DNA from: Dysosmobacter welbionis
Lineage (GTDB): Bacteria; Bacillota; Clostridia; Oscillospirales; Oscillospiraceae
DNA: 64,000 nt
Direction: 5' to 3'
NCBI RefSeq assembly: GCF_005121165.3
Contig: NZ_CP034413.3
Location: 3,124,001-3,188,000 of the forward strand
In this document: positions 1 to 7,224 of the stretch, one piece after another
How positions within the stretch are numbered: position 1 is the first letter of the stretch
Layout of the letters: each line of letters opens with the position of its first letter
The notes under the pieces: model-generated
Database searches by the model: none
What the model was told of the DNA's origin: nothing
The model's input: only the letters and a program-made list of their open reading frames with translations
Made by a program: the position numbers and the translations under genes

Positions 1-460
1 AGGCGTTGGCCCGGTCCATCTCCTCATCTCCGTATTTCTCCCGGATCTCCTGCCCGAAGGCGGTCTCATTGGCCTCTACCGTGCGGCGCTTGAAGGCTTC
101 AAATTTCTCCTGATCGGTCATCTTCGTTCCTCCCTTGATGTCGTTAATCGTTCGCTGGACAGTCAGGATCAGATCGTCCAGTCGGGCCCGACGGGCCTCC
201 AGCTCTGCCAGGTGGCTCTGCAGCGCCGCCTGGCGGTCAAAGGCCGGGTCGTCCAGAATGGTCCGGATCGAGGCCAGGTCCAGTCCCAGCTCCCGGTAGA
301 ACAGGATGTCCTGCAGGCGATCCAGTTGCGCTGGGCCGTAGAGGCGGTATCCGGCCTCCGTGGTCCGCAGAGGTTTCAGCAGTCCAATCCGATCATACCA
401 GCGCAGAGTCCTGGGCGTGACGCCGGCCAGATCGGCCAGCGCCTTGACGGTGTATTCCAT
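1..460 (-). CDS. MerR-family regulator, TipA-like (3' end outside window)
   Basis: The gene runs off the left edge; 153 codons are visible from the ATG at 460, which follows a GGAGG-type ribosome site. The N-terminus is a MerR winged helix (VKALADLAGVTPRTLRWYD, then a GYRLY wing motif), followed by a coiled-coil stretch. The last visible part (DQEKFEAFKRRTVEANE, YGDEEMDRANA) resembles the start of a TipAS ligand-binding domain, where TipA proteins capture drugs or peptides. Its own promoter (484-514) has the 19-nt spacer typical of MerR-regulated genes, so it is probably autoregulated. The ligand is unknown. MerR membership is firm; the TipAS assignment is moderate because the domain is cut. 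Confidence 0.85.
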   Translation of the reverse strand, partial: MEYTVKALADLAGVTPRTLRWYDRIGLLKPLRTTEAGYRLYGPAQLDRLQDILFYRELGLDLASIRTILDDPAFDRQAALQSHLAELEARRARLDDLILTVQRTINDIKGGTKMTDQEKFEAFKRRTVEANETAFGQEIREKYGDEEMDRANA

Positions 461-483
461 AGAGATCCCTCCTGTCGATTGGC

Positions 484-514
484 AGTATAACAGTTGACGC
501 TGCGGCAAGGTCAA
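484..514 (-). promoter_or_regulatory. MerR-type promoter/operator with 19-nt spacer
   Basis: On the minus strand TTGACC and TATACT are separated by 19 nt, not 17. The spacer carries an inverted repeat, TTGAC at 494-498 and GTCAA at 510-514. Elongated spacers with a dyad are the hallmark of promoters that MerR proteins activate by twisting DNA. It drives the adjacent MerR gene. Confidence 0.75.
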
Positions 515-561
515 GGGGGTTCACGAAAAAAACCAGGCTTTCTTTTTCCATGGCAATGAAC

Positions 562-567
562 TATAAT
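562..567 (+). promoter_or_regulatory. Candidate -10 box of the NUDIX gene
   Basis: TATAAT lies 43 nt before the preferred ATG at 610; the -35 region is poor (TTTCTT at 539-544). It overlaps the in-frame ATG at 550, which argues against that upstream start. Confidence 0.4.
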
Positions 568-609
568 AGGATAACACCATTTCAAGGATCACGGAAGGGG
601 GGATGGCAG

Positions 610-1077
610 ATGATCAATTCCACCCTCTGCTATCTGGAGCGGGGCGACGCTTACCTGATGCTCCACCGGGTGAAAAAGAAGGGCGATCTGAACCATGACA
701 AATGGATCGGCGTGGGCGGCAAATTCGAAGATGGGGAGAGCCCCGAGGACTGCATCCTCCGGGAGACCTGGGAGGAGACGGGCCTGACGCTGACGGACTA
801 CCGCTACCGGGGCCTGGTGACCTTTGTGTCCGATGAGGCACCCACCGAGTATATGCACCTCTTCACCGCCACTGGCTGGACCGGCACGCCCCACCCCTGC
901 GATGAGGGAGAGCTGGCCTGGATTAAAAAAGCGGAGCTGCGGGGCCTTCCCATGTGGGAGGGGGACAAAATTTTCCTCCGCCTGCTGGAGGAGAACGTCC
1001 CCTTCTTCTCCCTGAAGCTCCAATACCAGGGAGACCGGCTGGACAGGGCGGTGCTGAATGGGAGGCGGATTGTATGA
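610..1077 (+). CDS. NUDIX hydrolase (MutT / 8-oxo-dGTP diphosphatase-like)
   Basis: This 155-aa protein contains a complete NUDIX box: the glycine of GGKFEDGE, then the RETWEETGL segment whose glutamates bind Mg2+. NUDIX enzymes hydrolyse nucleoside diphosphate derivatives; MutT-like members clean oxidised dNTPs from the pool. The start at 610 is chosen because a GGAAGGGGGG ribosome site precedes it, while the earlier in-frame ATG at 550 overlaps a likely -10 box. Its stop overlaps the next gene's start (ATGA at 1074-1077), so the two are translationally coupled. The exact substrate cannot be told from sequence. Confidence 0.88.
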   Translation: MINSTLCYLERGDAYLMLHRVKKKGDLNHDKWIGVGGKFEDGESPEDCILRETWEETGLTLTDYRYRGLVTFVSDEAPTEYMHLFTATGWTGTPHPCDEGELAWIKKAELRGLPMWEGDKIFLRLLEENVPFFSLKLQYQGDRLDRAVLNGRRIV

Positions 1078-1598
1078 TACCCGCTCTGACACTGGAGCCG
1101 CTGTCCTGGGACGATCTCCCAGAGGCGGCGGTTCTGTGGGCCGACCCGGCGGTGATCCGATGGACCAATATTGCTGCCCCCTGCACGGAGGCGGGGGCGG
1201 CAGACCGGCTGGAACACCTGCTGGACTGCCAGCGGGGGTTGCCGTTCTCCACGGTCTTTGCCCTCCGGGAGGGGACGGCATTCCGGGGACTGGCCGGCTG
1301 CCCGCCGGTGGATACGGCCGCCGGGATCTATGGGCTGTTCTACCAGCTGCTGCCCGCCTGCTGGGGCCGGGGCTTGGGACTTGCGGCTGCGGCGGAGGCA
1401 CTGCGGCGCCTGGAACGGCTGGCACCGGCCCTGGTGCTGGCAGACACGGTGGCAGAGAATACCGCCAGCGTCCGAATTCTGGAGCGGCTGGGCTTTGTCC
1501 GCACCGCCGTCCACCACAGGGCTTTCTGCCGGGAGGGGCGGATGCTGGATATCTGGGACTACGCCCGCCGCTGGGCTGGTCCGGCGGAGACCGTCTGA
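1074..1598 (+). CDS. GNAT-family N-acetyltransferase
   Basis: A 174-aa protein of the RimJ/RimL-like GNAT group, which moves an acetyl group from acetyl-CoA to an amine on a protein or small molecule. The C-terminal half has the acetyl-CoA region (GRGLGLAAAAEALRRL) and the typical ending ENTASVRILERLGFVR. The start overlaps the NUDIX stop by four bases, which suggests one transcript. The substrate is unknown. Confidence 0.85.
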   Translation: MIPALTLEPLSWDDLPEAAVLWADPAVIRWTNIAAPCTEAGAADRLEHLLDCQRGLPFSTVFALREGTAFRGLAGCPPVDTAAGIYGLFYQLLPACWGRGLGLAAAAEALRRLERLAPALVLADTVAENTASVRILERLGFVRTAVHHRAFCREGRMLDIWDYARRWAGPAETV

Positions 1599-1639
1599 CC
1601 GGGACGGCCCCGTGCAACATGAAGAAATGAGGAATGTTC

Positions 1640-2014
1640 ATGAGCAGAAAACTGCTGCTGTTCGGCTTTGAGGAACTGCCCACCATTCTGGCTGCCGCGG
1701 CCGCCGCCGGGCCCTTCGGGGCGGAGGTGGTGCCGGTGGCCCGGCAGGACTACAACAAGCCCCTGGCGGTGCTGGCGGGGCTGGATGATGACCCCGGCAC
1801 GGTACTGCCGTTCAACGGCGGCCCTCTGGGTGGGCGGATGGTGGTGCTGTGCGGCCTGGAGGACCAGGTGGACTGCCTTCTGCCGGCGCTGCGTCAGGCG
1901 GGGATCGGGCGGGACTGCCTGAAGGCGGTGCTGACGCCCCACAACCGGACCTGGACCGCTGTGAAGCTCTATCAGGAGCTGCTGCGGGAGCACCAGGCCA
2001 TGAACGGGCGGTGA
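1640..2014 (+). CDS. DUF3783 family protein
   Basis: A 124-aa protein with the look of the DUF3783 family of clostridia: an N-terminal strand (KLLLFGFEEL), a central MVVLCGLEDQ segment, and a C-terminal helix after NRTWTAVKLYQELLREH. Function is unknown in the family. The ATG at 1640 is preferred over the ATG at 1634 because GAGG at 1629-1632 sits 7 nt upstream of it but only 1 nt from the earlier codon. It lies 41 nt after the GNAT gene and 4 nt before the DUF523 gene, probably in one operon. Confidence 0.7.
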   Translation: MSRKLLLFGFEELPTILAAAAAAGPFGAEVVPVARQDYNKPLAVLAGLDDDPGTVLPFNGGPLGGRMVVLCGLEDQVDCLLPALRQAGIGRDCLKAVLTPHNRTWTAVKLYQELLREHQAMNGR

Positions 2015-2018
2015 GAAG

Positions 2019-2456
2019 ATGCGGATCCTAATCTCTGCCTGTCTGCTGGGGGCCCGCTGTCGGTACGACGGGGTCTCCAAGCTCCAGCCCTGGATCTCTG
2101 ATCTGGCGGAGCGGCACATCCTGGTCCCCGTCTGTCCGGAGCAGCTGGGGGGTCTGCCCACACCCCGTCCGCCGGCGGAGCGGCGGGGAGACCGGGTGAT
2201 GACCCGGGACGGTGGCGATGTCACCGCCCAATACCGCCGGGGCGCGGAAGAGGCCTTGCGTCTCTGCCGCCTGCTGGGATGCGAGGCGGCGCTGCTGAAA
2301 GAGCGGAGTCCCTCCTGCGGCAGCGGGATGGTCTACGACGGCACCTTTACCGGCGTGCTGACGGCGGGAGAGGGTGTCACGGCGGAGCTGCTGCGCGCCC
2401 AGGGCATTCCGGTGTACGGAGAGTCCCGGGTGGCGGAGTTGGCGGACCCCATCTGA
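2019..2456 (+). CDS. DUF523 family protein
   Basis: A 145-aa protein matching DUF523: N-terminal ISACLLG with a cysteine, the VCPEQLGGLPTPR motif, and LLKERSPSCGSG near residue 100. Conserved cysteines hint at metal or cluster binding, but no function is established. The gene starts 4 nt after the previous stop and a hairpin follows at 2474, so it closes the NUDIX-GNAT-DUF3783-DUF523 set. Confidence 0.85.
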   Translation: MRILISACLLGARCRYDGVSKLQPWISDLAERHILVPVCPEQLGGLPTPRPPAERRGDRVMTRDGGDVTAQYRRGAEEALRLCRLLGCEAALLKERSPSCGSGMVYDGTFTGVLTAGEGVTAELLRAQGIPVYGESRVAELADPI

Positions 2457-2473
2457 ACAGGCCAGACAGCCAC

Positions 2474-2515
2474 GGACGGCGCAGCGCCCGGAGAACGGGG
2501 CGGCGCCGTTCTTTT
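2474..2515 (+). terminator. Intrinsic terminator after DUF523 gene
   Basis: A GC-rich imperfect hairpin (ACGGCGC arm paired with GGCGCCGT) is followed by TTCTTTTCC. It separates the first operon from birA. Confidence 0.6.
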
Positions 2516-2529
2516 CCTCCCCGGCACGG

Positions 2530-2558
2530 TTTACAACCAGGGGAAAACGTGGTAGACT
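2530..2558 (+). promoter_or_regulatory. Promoter of birA
   Basis: TTTACA and TAGACT with a 17-nt spacer, 34 nt before the birA ATG. No clear BirA operator dyad was seen over it. Confidence 0.6.
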
Positions 2559-2591
2559 CGAAGCCATGAATATGGGAGAGGAGAGAGAAAC

Positions 2592-3596
2592 ATGAGCCGA
2601 CAGGATGTCCTGGCCCTGCTGCGGGAACAGGAGGGGGCGTTCGTCTCCGGCGAGGAGATCAGCCACCGGCTGGGACTGAGCCGCGCGGCCATCTGGAAGG
2701 CGGTGGATGCGCTGCGGAGGGAGGGCTACACTGTGGAGGCCCGCACCGGCCGGGGCTACCGTCTGCTGGATGCGCCGGACGTGCTGACGGAGCCGGAGAT
2801 CCGCCGCTTTCTGGGGGAGACGGCCCGGGTGGGCCGGACCTTGGTGTGTCTGGCAGAGGTGGACTCCACCAATCTCCGGGCCAGACAGCTGGCAGCGGAG
2901 GGCGCAGCGGACGGCACTGTGGTGGTGGCGGACCGCCAGACGGCTGGCCGGGGCCGACTGGGCCGGAGCTTTCAGTCCCCCGGCGGCCAGGGGATCTACC
3001 TGACGGCCCTGCTGCGGCCGGATCTGCCGCCGGAGCGGCTGTCGCCGGTGACGGCCATGGCTGGAGTAGCGGTGTGTCGGGCCGTAGAGCGGCTGTGCGG
3101 CGTCAGCCCCGGCCTGAAATGGCCCAACGATCCGGTGCTGGATGGGAAAAAGCTCTGCGGTATTTTGACCGAGCTCTCCCTGGAGGGGGAGACGGCCCGC
3201 GTGCAGGAGCTGGTGCTGGGCATCGGAATCAATGTCTCCCAGCGGCCGGAGGATTTCACGCCCGAGGTGCGGGAGATCGCCACCTCCCTGGTCCAGGCCC
3301 TGGGCCACGCTGTGTCCAGGCCCGCCCTGGCGGCGGAGATCATCCGGGAGGTGGACCGCCTCTGCGCAGCCCTGGCGGCAGGAGAGACTGGTCCTTATCT
3401 GGCCGAGTACCGGCGGCGGTGCGTGAATCTGGGCCGGACCGTGCGGCTGCTGCGCCCGGACGGAGGCGGCGAGACGGCGGAGGCATTGGACATCGATGAG
3501 GAATTCGGCCTGGTGGTGCGGAGGCCGGACGGCGCGGTGAAGACCGTGCGGTCCGGCGAGGTGTCCGTCCGGGGCCTGTACGGATATACAGAGTGA
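2592..3596 (+). CDS. birA: Biotin-[acetyl-CoA carboxylase] ligase / biotin repressor
   Basis: BirA activates biotin as biotinyl-AMP and attaches it to the carrier lysine of biotin enzymes. The 334-aa protein has an N-terminal winged helix (GEEISHRLGLSRAAIWKAV, about residues 20-38), so it can also act as a DNA-binding repressor. The catalytic domain shows the nucleotide loop GRGRLGR (119-125) and the KWPND motif (176-180); a small C-terminal domain follows. It has its own promoter. The transporter gene begins 19 nt downstream with a TTG start, so read-through is likely. Length and motifs match Group II BirA well. Confidence 0.95.
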   Translation: MSRQDVLALLREQEGAFVSGEEISHRLGLSRAAIWKAVDALRREGYTVEARTGRGYRLLDAPDVLTEPEIRRFLGETARVGRTLVCLAEVDSTNLRARQLAAEGAADGTVVVADRQTAGRGRLGRSFQSPGGQGIYLTALLRPDLPPERLSPVTAMAGVAVCRAVERLCGVSPGLKWPNDPVLDGKKLCGILTELSLEGETARVQELVLGIGINVSQRPEDFTPEVREIATSLVQALGHAVSRPALAAEIIREVDRLCAALAAGETGPYLAEYRRRCVNLGRTVRLLRPDGGGETAEALDIDEEFGLVVRRPDGAVKTVRSGEVSVRGLYGYTE

Positions 3597-3615
3597 GAGA
3601 CAGGGGGAGATAGGG

Positions 3616-4158
3616 TTGAAAGAGCTTTGGACATTGTTTTGGACCTTCGCGAAGATGGGGGTCATGACCTTCGGCGGCGGCATGGCGATGCTGCCGATTC
3701 TCCAGCGGGAAGTGGTGGAGAACAAGCACTGGGCCACAGAGGAGGAACTGACGGACTACTATGCCATCGGGCAGTGCACGCCGGGGATCATCGCTGTCAA
3801 CACGGCCACGTTCATCGGCCAGAAATACAAGGGCATCGCCGGGGGCATTGTGGCCACCCTGGGGGTGGTGTTCCCGTCTCTGGTCATTATCTCCATCCTG
3901 GCGGGGCTCATCAACAACTTCGCGGACCTGGCCTGGGTCCAGAACGCCTTTGCGGGCATTCAGGTGTGCGTGTGCGTCCTGATTTTCAACGCCACGGTGA
4001 AGCTGCTGAAGAAGTCCGTGGTGGATAAGCCCACGGCAGCGATTTTCCTGGCAGTGCTGGTGGGCAGCGCGGTGATGGATGTGTCCCCGGTGTGGTTCAT
4101 CCTCGCGGCCGCAGTGCTGGGTATCCTGCTGAAGAACTGGGAGGTGAAGGGGGCATGA
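3616..4158 (+). CDS. Chromate transporter-type (ChrA) subunit 1
   Basis: A 180-aa half-size CHR-family membrane protein with 5-6 membrane segments. The family signature is clear: FGGGMAMLP in the first helix and TPGIIAVNTATFIG after it. Full-length ChrA proteins fuse two such halves; Firmicutes often encode them as a pair, as here. The start is TTG with a GGGGAGA ribosome site, and the end overlaps the second half by ATGA. Some CHR proteins export chromate; whether this one does, or moves another anion, is not shown by sequence. Confidence 0.85.
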   Translation: MKELWTLFWTFAKMGVMTFGGGMAMLPILQREVVENKHWATEEELTDYYAIGQCTPGIIAVNTATFIGQKYKGIAGGIVATLGVVFPSLVIISILAGLINNFADLAWVQNAFAGIQVCVCVLIFNATVKLLKKSVVDKPTAAIFLAVLVGSAVMDVSPVWFILAAAVLGILLKNWEVKGA

Positions 4159-4772
4159 TCTATCTGCGCCTGTTCTGGGAGTTTTTCAAGACCGGACTCT
4201 TTGCCATCGGCGGCGGTATGGCCACGCTGCCCTTCCTCCACGACATCGGGGAGGCCACCGGCTGGTTCACCCAGGCCCAGCTCATGAACATGCTGGCGGT
4301 GTCCGAGTCCACCCCCGGCCCCATCGGCATCAACATGGCCACCTATGTGGGCTTCACCGTTGCCGGTGTCCCCGGCGCGGTGATCGCCACATTGGGAGAG
4401 GTGACGCCCTCCATCATCGTGATCCTGATTATTGCCGCCCTGCTGCGGAACTTCCGGGAGAACCGATATGTGGACCGGGCCTTCTACGGACTGCGGCCTG
4501 CCTCTACGGGCCTGATCGGCGCGGCCTGCGTGTCCGTGGTACTTGAGGTGCTCACCAACATCGTGGTGGCGTCGCCGGAGACGGGGCTGTTCAACCAGTT
4601 CCAGCTGGGGGACGGCGGCCTGGCGGGCCTCATCAGCTGGCCGGGCCTGATCCTGGCGGCGGTGCTGCTGGCACTGACCAATTGGGTGAAACCCACGAAG
4701 AATCTCCATCCCATCGTGTTCATCGCCGCCTCTGCCGTGGTGGGCGTGGTGTTCCGCTTCGCGGGGGTATGA
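4155..4772 (+). CDS. Chromate transporter-type (ChrA) subunit 2
   Basis: The partner of the preceding gene (205 aa), with the matching motifs IGGGMATLP and TPGPIGINMATYVG and several hydrophobic helices. The two halves probably assemble in opposite membrane orientations into one carrier. Start and stop both overlap neighbours by four bases (ATGA), which implies tight translational coupling of subunit 1, subunit 2 and the YbaK-like deacylase. No cysteine-rich regulator or chromate operator was seen. Confidence 0.85.
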   Translation: MIYLRLFWEFFKTGLFAIGGGMATLPFLHDIGEATGWFTQAQLMNMLAVSESTPGPIGINMATYVGFTVAGVPGAVIATLGEVTPSIIVILIIAALLRNFRENRYVDRAFYGLRPASTGLIGAACVSVVLEVLTNIVVASPETGLFNQFQLGDGGLAGLISWPGLILAAVLLALTNWVKPTKNLHPIVFIAASAVVGVVFRFAGV

Positions 4773-5257
4773 GGATAGACCGCCAGGACCTGTATGCCCT
4801 GTTGCGGGCGCGGAATATCCCCTATGAGGAGACGGCGCACCCGGCGGTATGGAGCATGGAGGAGCTCCACGCACTCTGTCTGCCGGGGGAGGAGCGGATC
4901 TTGAAAAACCTCTTCCTGCAGGACGACAAGAAGCGGCGGTACTATCTGGTGGCCATAGACGGCGGCCGGACGGCAGACCTGAAGGCCCTGCGCCGGACAC
5001 TGGACAGCCGTCCTCTGAGATTTGCGGACGCCGCAGACCTGGAGCGGCTTCTGGGCCTGCTGCCGGGACAGGTGACGCCGCTGGGGGCCCTCCGGGCGCC
5101 TGCCGGCACGGTCACCGTGGTGTTGGATGCGTCTTTGCGGGGCCGGACCGTGGGCGTCCATCCGCTGGAGAACACCGCTACCACGTTTTTGAATCTGGAC
5201 GATCTGGCCGCGCTGCTGGAGGACCATGGTGTACCGGTGATCTGGTGTCCGCTGTAA
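4769..5257 (+). CDS. YbaK/ProX-type aminoacyl-tRNA deacylase
   Basis: A 162-aa single-domain protein of the YbaK/EbsC/ProX group, which hydrolyses mischarged tRNA such as Ala-tRNAPro or Cys-tRNAPro in trans. It has the N-terminal helix region (NIPYEETAHPAVWS), the conserved lysine-containing strand (KNLFLQDDKKRRYYLV), and the C-terminal GVHPLENTATTFL motif of ProX-type proteins. The start overlaps the transporter stop (ATGA at 4769-4772). The link with chromate transport is not explained. Confidence 0.87.
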   Translation: MRIDRQDLYALLRARNIPYEETAHPAVWSMEELHALCLPGEERILKNLFLQDDKKRRYYLVAIDGGRTADLKALRRTLDSRPLRFADAADLERLLGLLPGQVTPLGALRAPAGTVTVVLDASLRGRTVGVHPLENTATTFLNLDDLAALLEDHGVPVIWCPL

Positions 5258-5260
5258 TAC

Positions 5261-5302
5261 GCACAAGCCGCCCGCCGGAGAATCCCGGCGGGCGGCTTGT
5301 GC
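5261..5302. terminator. Long perfect hairpin between convergent genes
   Basis: An 18-bp perfect stem (5261-5278 with 5285-5302) and a 6-nt loop lie between the deacylase and uridine kinase, which face each other. There is no strong T-tract on either side, so it is a likely but unproven bidirectional terminator. Confidence 0.65.
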
Positions 5303-5320
5303 CCATCTGGCAGCGGGCCG

Positions 5321-5938
5321 TCACTTCCCATCGATGTGGTGCTGGATCCGCTGCATGATCATGTCCAGGGCCACCAGGTTGTGGCCGCCCTCCAGCACCA
5401 CGATGTCCGCGTACTTCCGGGAGGGCTCCACATACTGCTCATGCATGGGCTTCACAGTGGTGAGATACTGGGAGACCACGGACTGGAGCGTCCGGCCCCG
5501 CTCCTCCACATCCCGCAGGGCCCGGCGGAGGATCCGCTCGTCCGCGTCCGTCTCCACAAAGATCTTGATGTCGAACATATCCCGCAGAGTGGGGTTCTGG
5601 AAGATCAGAATGCCCTCCACAATGATGACCTTGGCGGGCTGGATCTCCACGGTTTGGTCGGTGCGGTTGTGCTCCACAAAGGAGTAGACGGGGCACTGGA
5701 TGGAGCGTCCGGCCTTCAGCTCCTGCAGGTGGCGGATCAGCAGGTCCGTGTCAAAGGCGTTGGGGTGGTCATAGTTCACCTTGGCCCGCTCCTCATAGGT
5801 CCTGCCCACCTGGCGCTTGTAATAGCTGTCATGGCCGATGACGGTCACGTCTTTGCCGAAGTGTTCCTTCAAATGCCGGGTCAGAGTGGTCTTTCCGGAG
5901 CCGGTGCCTCCCGCAATCCCGATCAGGATGGTGTTCAT
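5321..5938 (-). CDS. udk: Uridine kinase
   Basis: Phosphorylates uridine and cytidine in pyrimidine salvage. The 205-aa protein has the P-loop GGTGSGKT near its N-terminus (residues 10-17), the HDSYYK motif, the NYDHPNAFD segment typical of Udk, and the VIIVEGILIF strand. The start at 5938 begins directly with MNTILIGIAGG; in-frame codons further upstream read into the promoter region and are not used. It is monocistronic, with a promoter at 6000-6028. Confidence 0.93.
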   Translation of the reverse strand: MNTILIGIAGGTGSGKTTLTRHLKEHFGKDVTVIGHDSYYKRQVGRTYEERAKVNYDHPNAFDTDLLIRHLQELKAGRSIQCPVYSFVEHNRTDQTVEIQPAKVIIVEGILIFQNPTLRDMFDIKIFVETDADERILRRALRDVEERGRTLQSVVSQYLTTVKPMHEQYVEPSRKYADIVVLEGGHNLVALDMIMQRIQHHIDGK

Positions 5939-5999
5939 GTTCCCGATTCCCCCTAAAATCTCCCAGTTCTGTGAAACAAAACCGCGTTCTTTTGCGTCC

Positions 6000-6028
6000 A
6001 TTATAGAAGAGGCGCTCCCCAAAAGCAA
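6000..6028 (-). promoter_or_regulatory. Promoter of udk
   Basis: On the minus strand TTGCTT and TATAAT are 17 nt apart, 62 nt before the udk start. Confidence 0.6.
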
Positions 6029-6079
6029 GCGGAACCGCGGAAAAAGCGTAAATTTCCCAGGGAATCGACGCTTCCGGTC

Positions 6080-6108
6080 TTGACGGCACTGGGAAAAGCC
6101 GATATTAT
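6080..6108 (+). promoter_or_regulatory. Promoter of the zinc-ribbon/Big2 gene
   Basis: TTGACG and TATTAT with a 17-nt spacer, 38 nt before the ATG at 6146. Confidence 0.65.
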
Positions 6109-6145
6109 GTAAATTATGAAAAGCTGTTACGCGGGAGGATGACCC

Positions 6146-7104
6146 ATGGCCATGAAACGCTGCCCCATCTGCGGGGAAAAGTATTCCGATACATACAAGA
6201 GCTGCCCCTTCTGCGAGGAGGAAGAGGCGCTGCAGAGCGGTGCACAGATCCGCAGGACCGCCCCCGGACGGGGCGGCAAACGGACGGCCGCCCGCGGCCG
6301 CCAGCCCAATCTGCTGAGTCCCATTCTGATTGTGCTGATCGTCATTATGGCGGCGCTGCTGGTCTACCTGCTCTTCGGCGACCGGATCGCCCAGCGCCTC
6401 TCCGGCGGAGAGGAGACCCAGGACACTTCCACAGAGGATGTGACGCCCCAGCCGCCGGACCCTGATACGGCGGACCCGGAGGGGGGAGACGGCGTGACCA
6501 TGCCGGAGAGCGGCGGCACCGGCGAGATGGAAGACCCGAATGACGGCGGCACCACCACACCCGCCCAGACGGATCCCTCCACCCTGCCGGAGACACTGAC
6601 CATCGCCTACCTGGGTTCCCCCGGACGGAGTTCACCATGTCCGTGGGAGATGAGCCCATTCCCCTGACTGTCTCCGGCGGCAGCGGCACTTATACCTGGA
6701 GCAGCAGCGATGACGGCATTGCCTCCGTGGATTCCACCGGCCGGGTGACGGCCATCTCCTCCGGACAGGCCACCCTGACGGTGACGGACGGCTCCGGCAA
6801 GGGCACCTGCCTGGTGCGGGTCCGGGGCGGCAGCACCGGCACATCTACGTCTGCCAGCGGCGGCAGCACCGCGTCCGGCAGCACGCTGACAGCGGGGACC
6901 GCGGTGGTGGTCAACGCCGGGAACGGCGTGCGGGTCCGCGCGCAGGCCAACACCAGCAGTGAGATTCTGGCGACCCTCTCCAACGGCGACTCCGTCCGGG
7001 TGGTGCAGAGCGCCGGGAACGGCTGGTATCAGATCAGCTTTGTGGCCTCCGGCGGCGTAACCACCACCGGCTATATGATGGGCGAGTATTTGTCCAATTC
7101 CTGA
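6146..7104 (+). CDS. Zinc-ribbon membrane protein with Big2 and SH3b domains (frameshifted here)
   Basis: The reading frame opens with a zinc ribbon (CPICGEKY...CPFCEEE), then a basic linker, one membrane helix near residues 55-75, and a long acidic Pro/Thr/Gly linker. The frame breaks at the C5 run 6618-6622; adding one C joins it to a frame encoding a Big2 (Ig-like) domain (TYTWSSSDDGIASVDSTG) and a C-terminal SH3b domain (NGVRVRAQANTSSEILATL). Repaired length is 319 aa. The predicted layout is a cytoplasmic zinc ribbon and an external wall-binding part. Function is unknown; SH3b and Big2 domains usually contact cell wall or surface sugars. The break is probably a sequence error. Confidence 0.75.
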
Positions 7105-7119
7105 AAAAACAACATGGCG

Positions 7120-7156
7120 ATATCCCCGGATGTTGGATGACATTCGGGGATATTTC
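7120..7156 (+). terminator. Terminator after the Big2/SH3b gene
   Basis: A 9-bp stem (7120-7128 with 7145-7153) and a short TTCATT tail end the transcript before the ABC transporter promoter. Confidence 0.5.
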
Positions 7157-7157
7157 A

Positions 7158-7186
7158 TTGCGCGCGGGGGAAAAGTGTGCTATCAT
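7158..7186 (+). promoter_or_regulatory. Promoter of the ABC exporter
   Basis: TTGCGC and TATCAT with a 17-nt spacer, 39 nt before the ATG at 7225. Confidence 0.55.
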
Positions 7187-7224
7187 TTTTTAGATATGAA
7201 TTGATAAAGAAAAAGGAGAGTACC

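Noticed and set aside
550-609. Upstream ATG for the NUDIX gene
   Set aside because: The codon precedes a likely -10 box and has no ribosome site; ATG at 610 has one.
2028-3737. A 569-codon open frame on the minus strand
   Set aside because: Antisense to birA and DUF523, which are clearly real.
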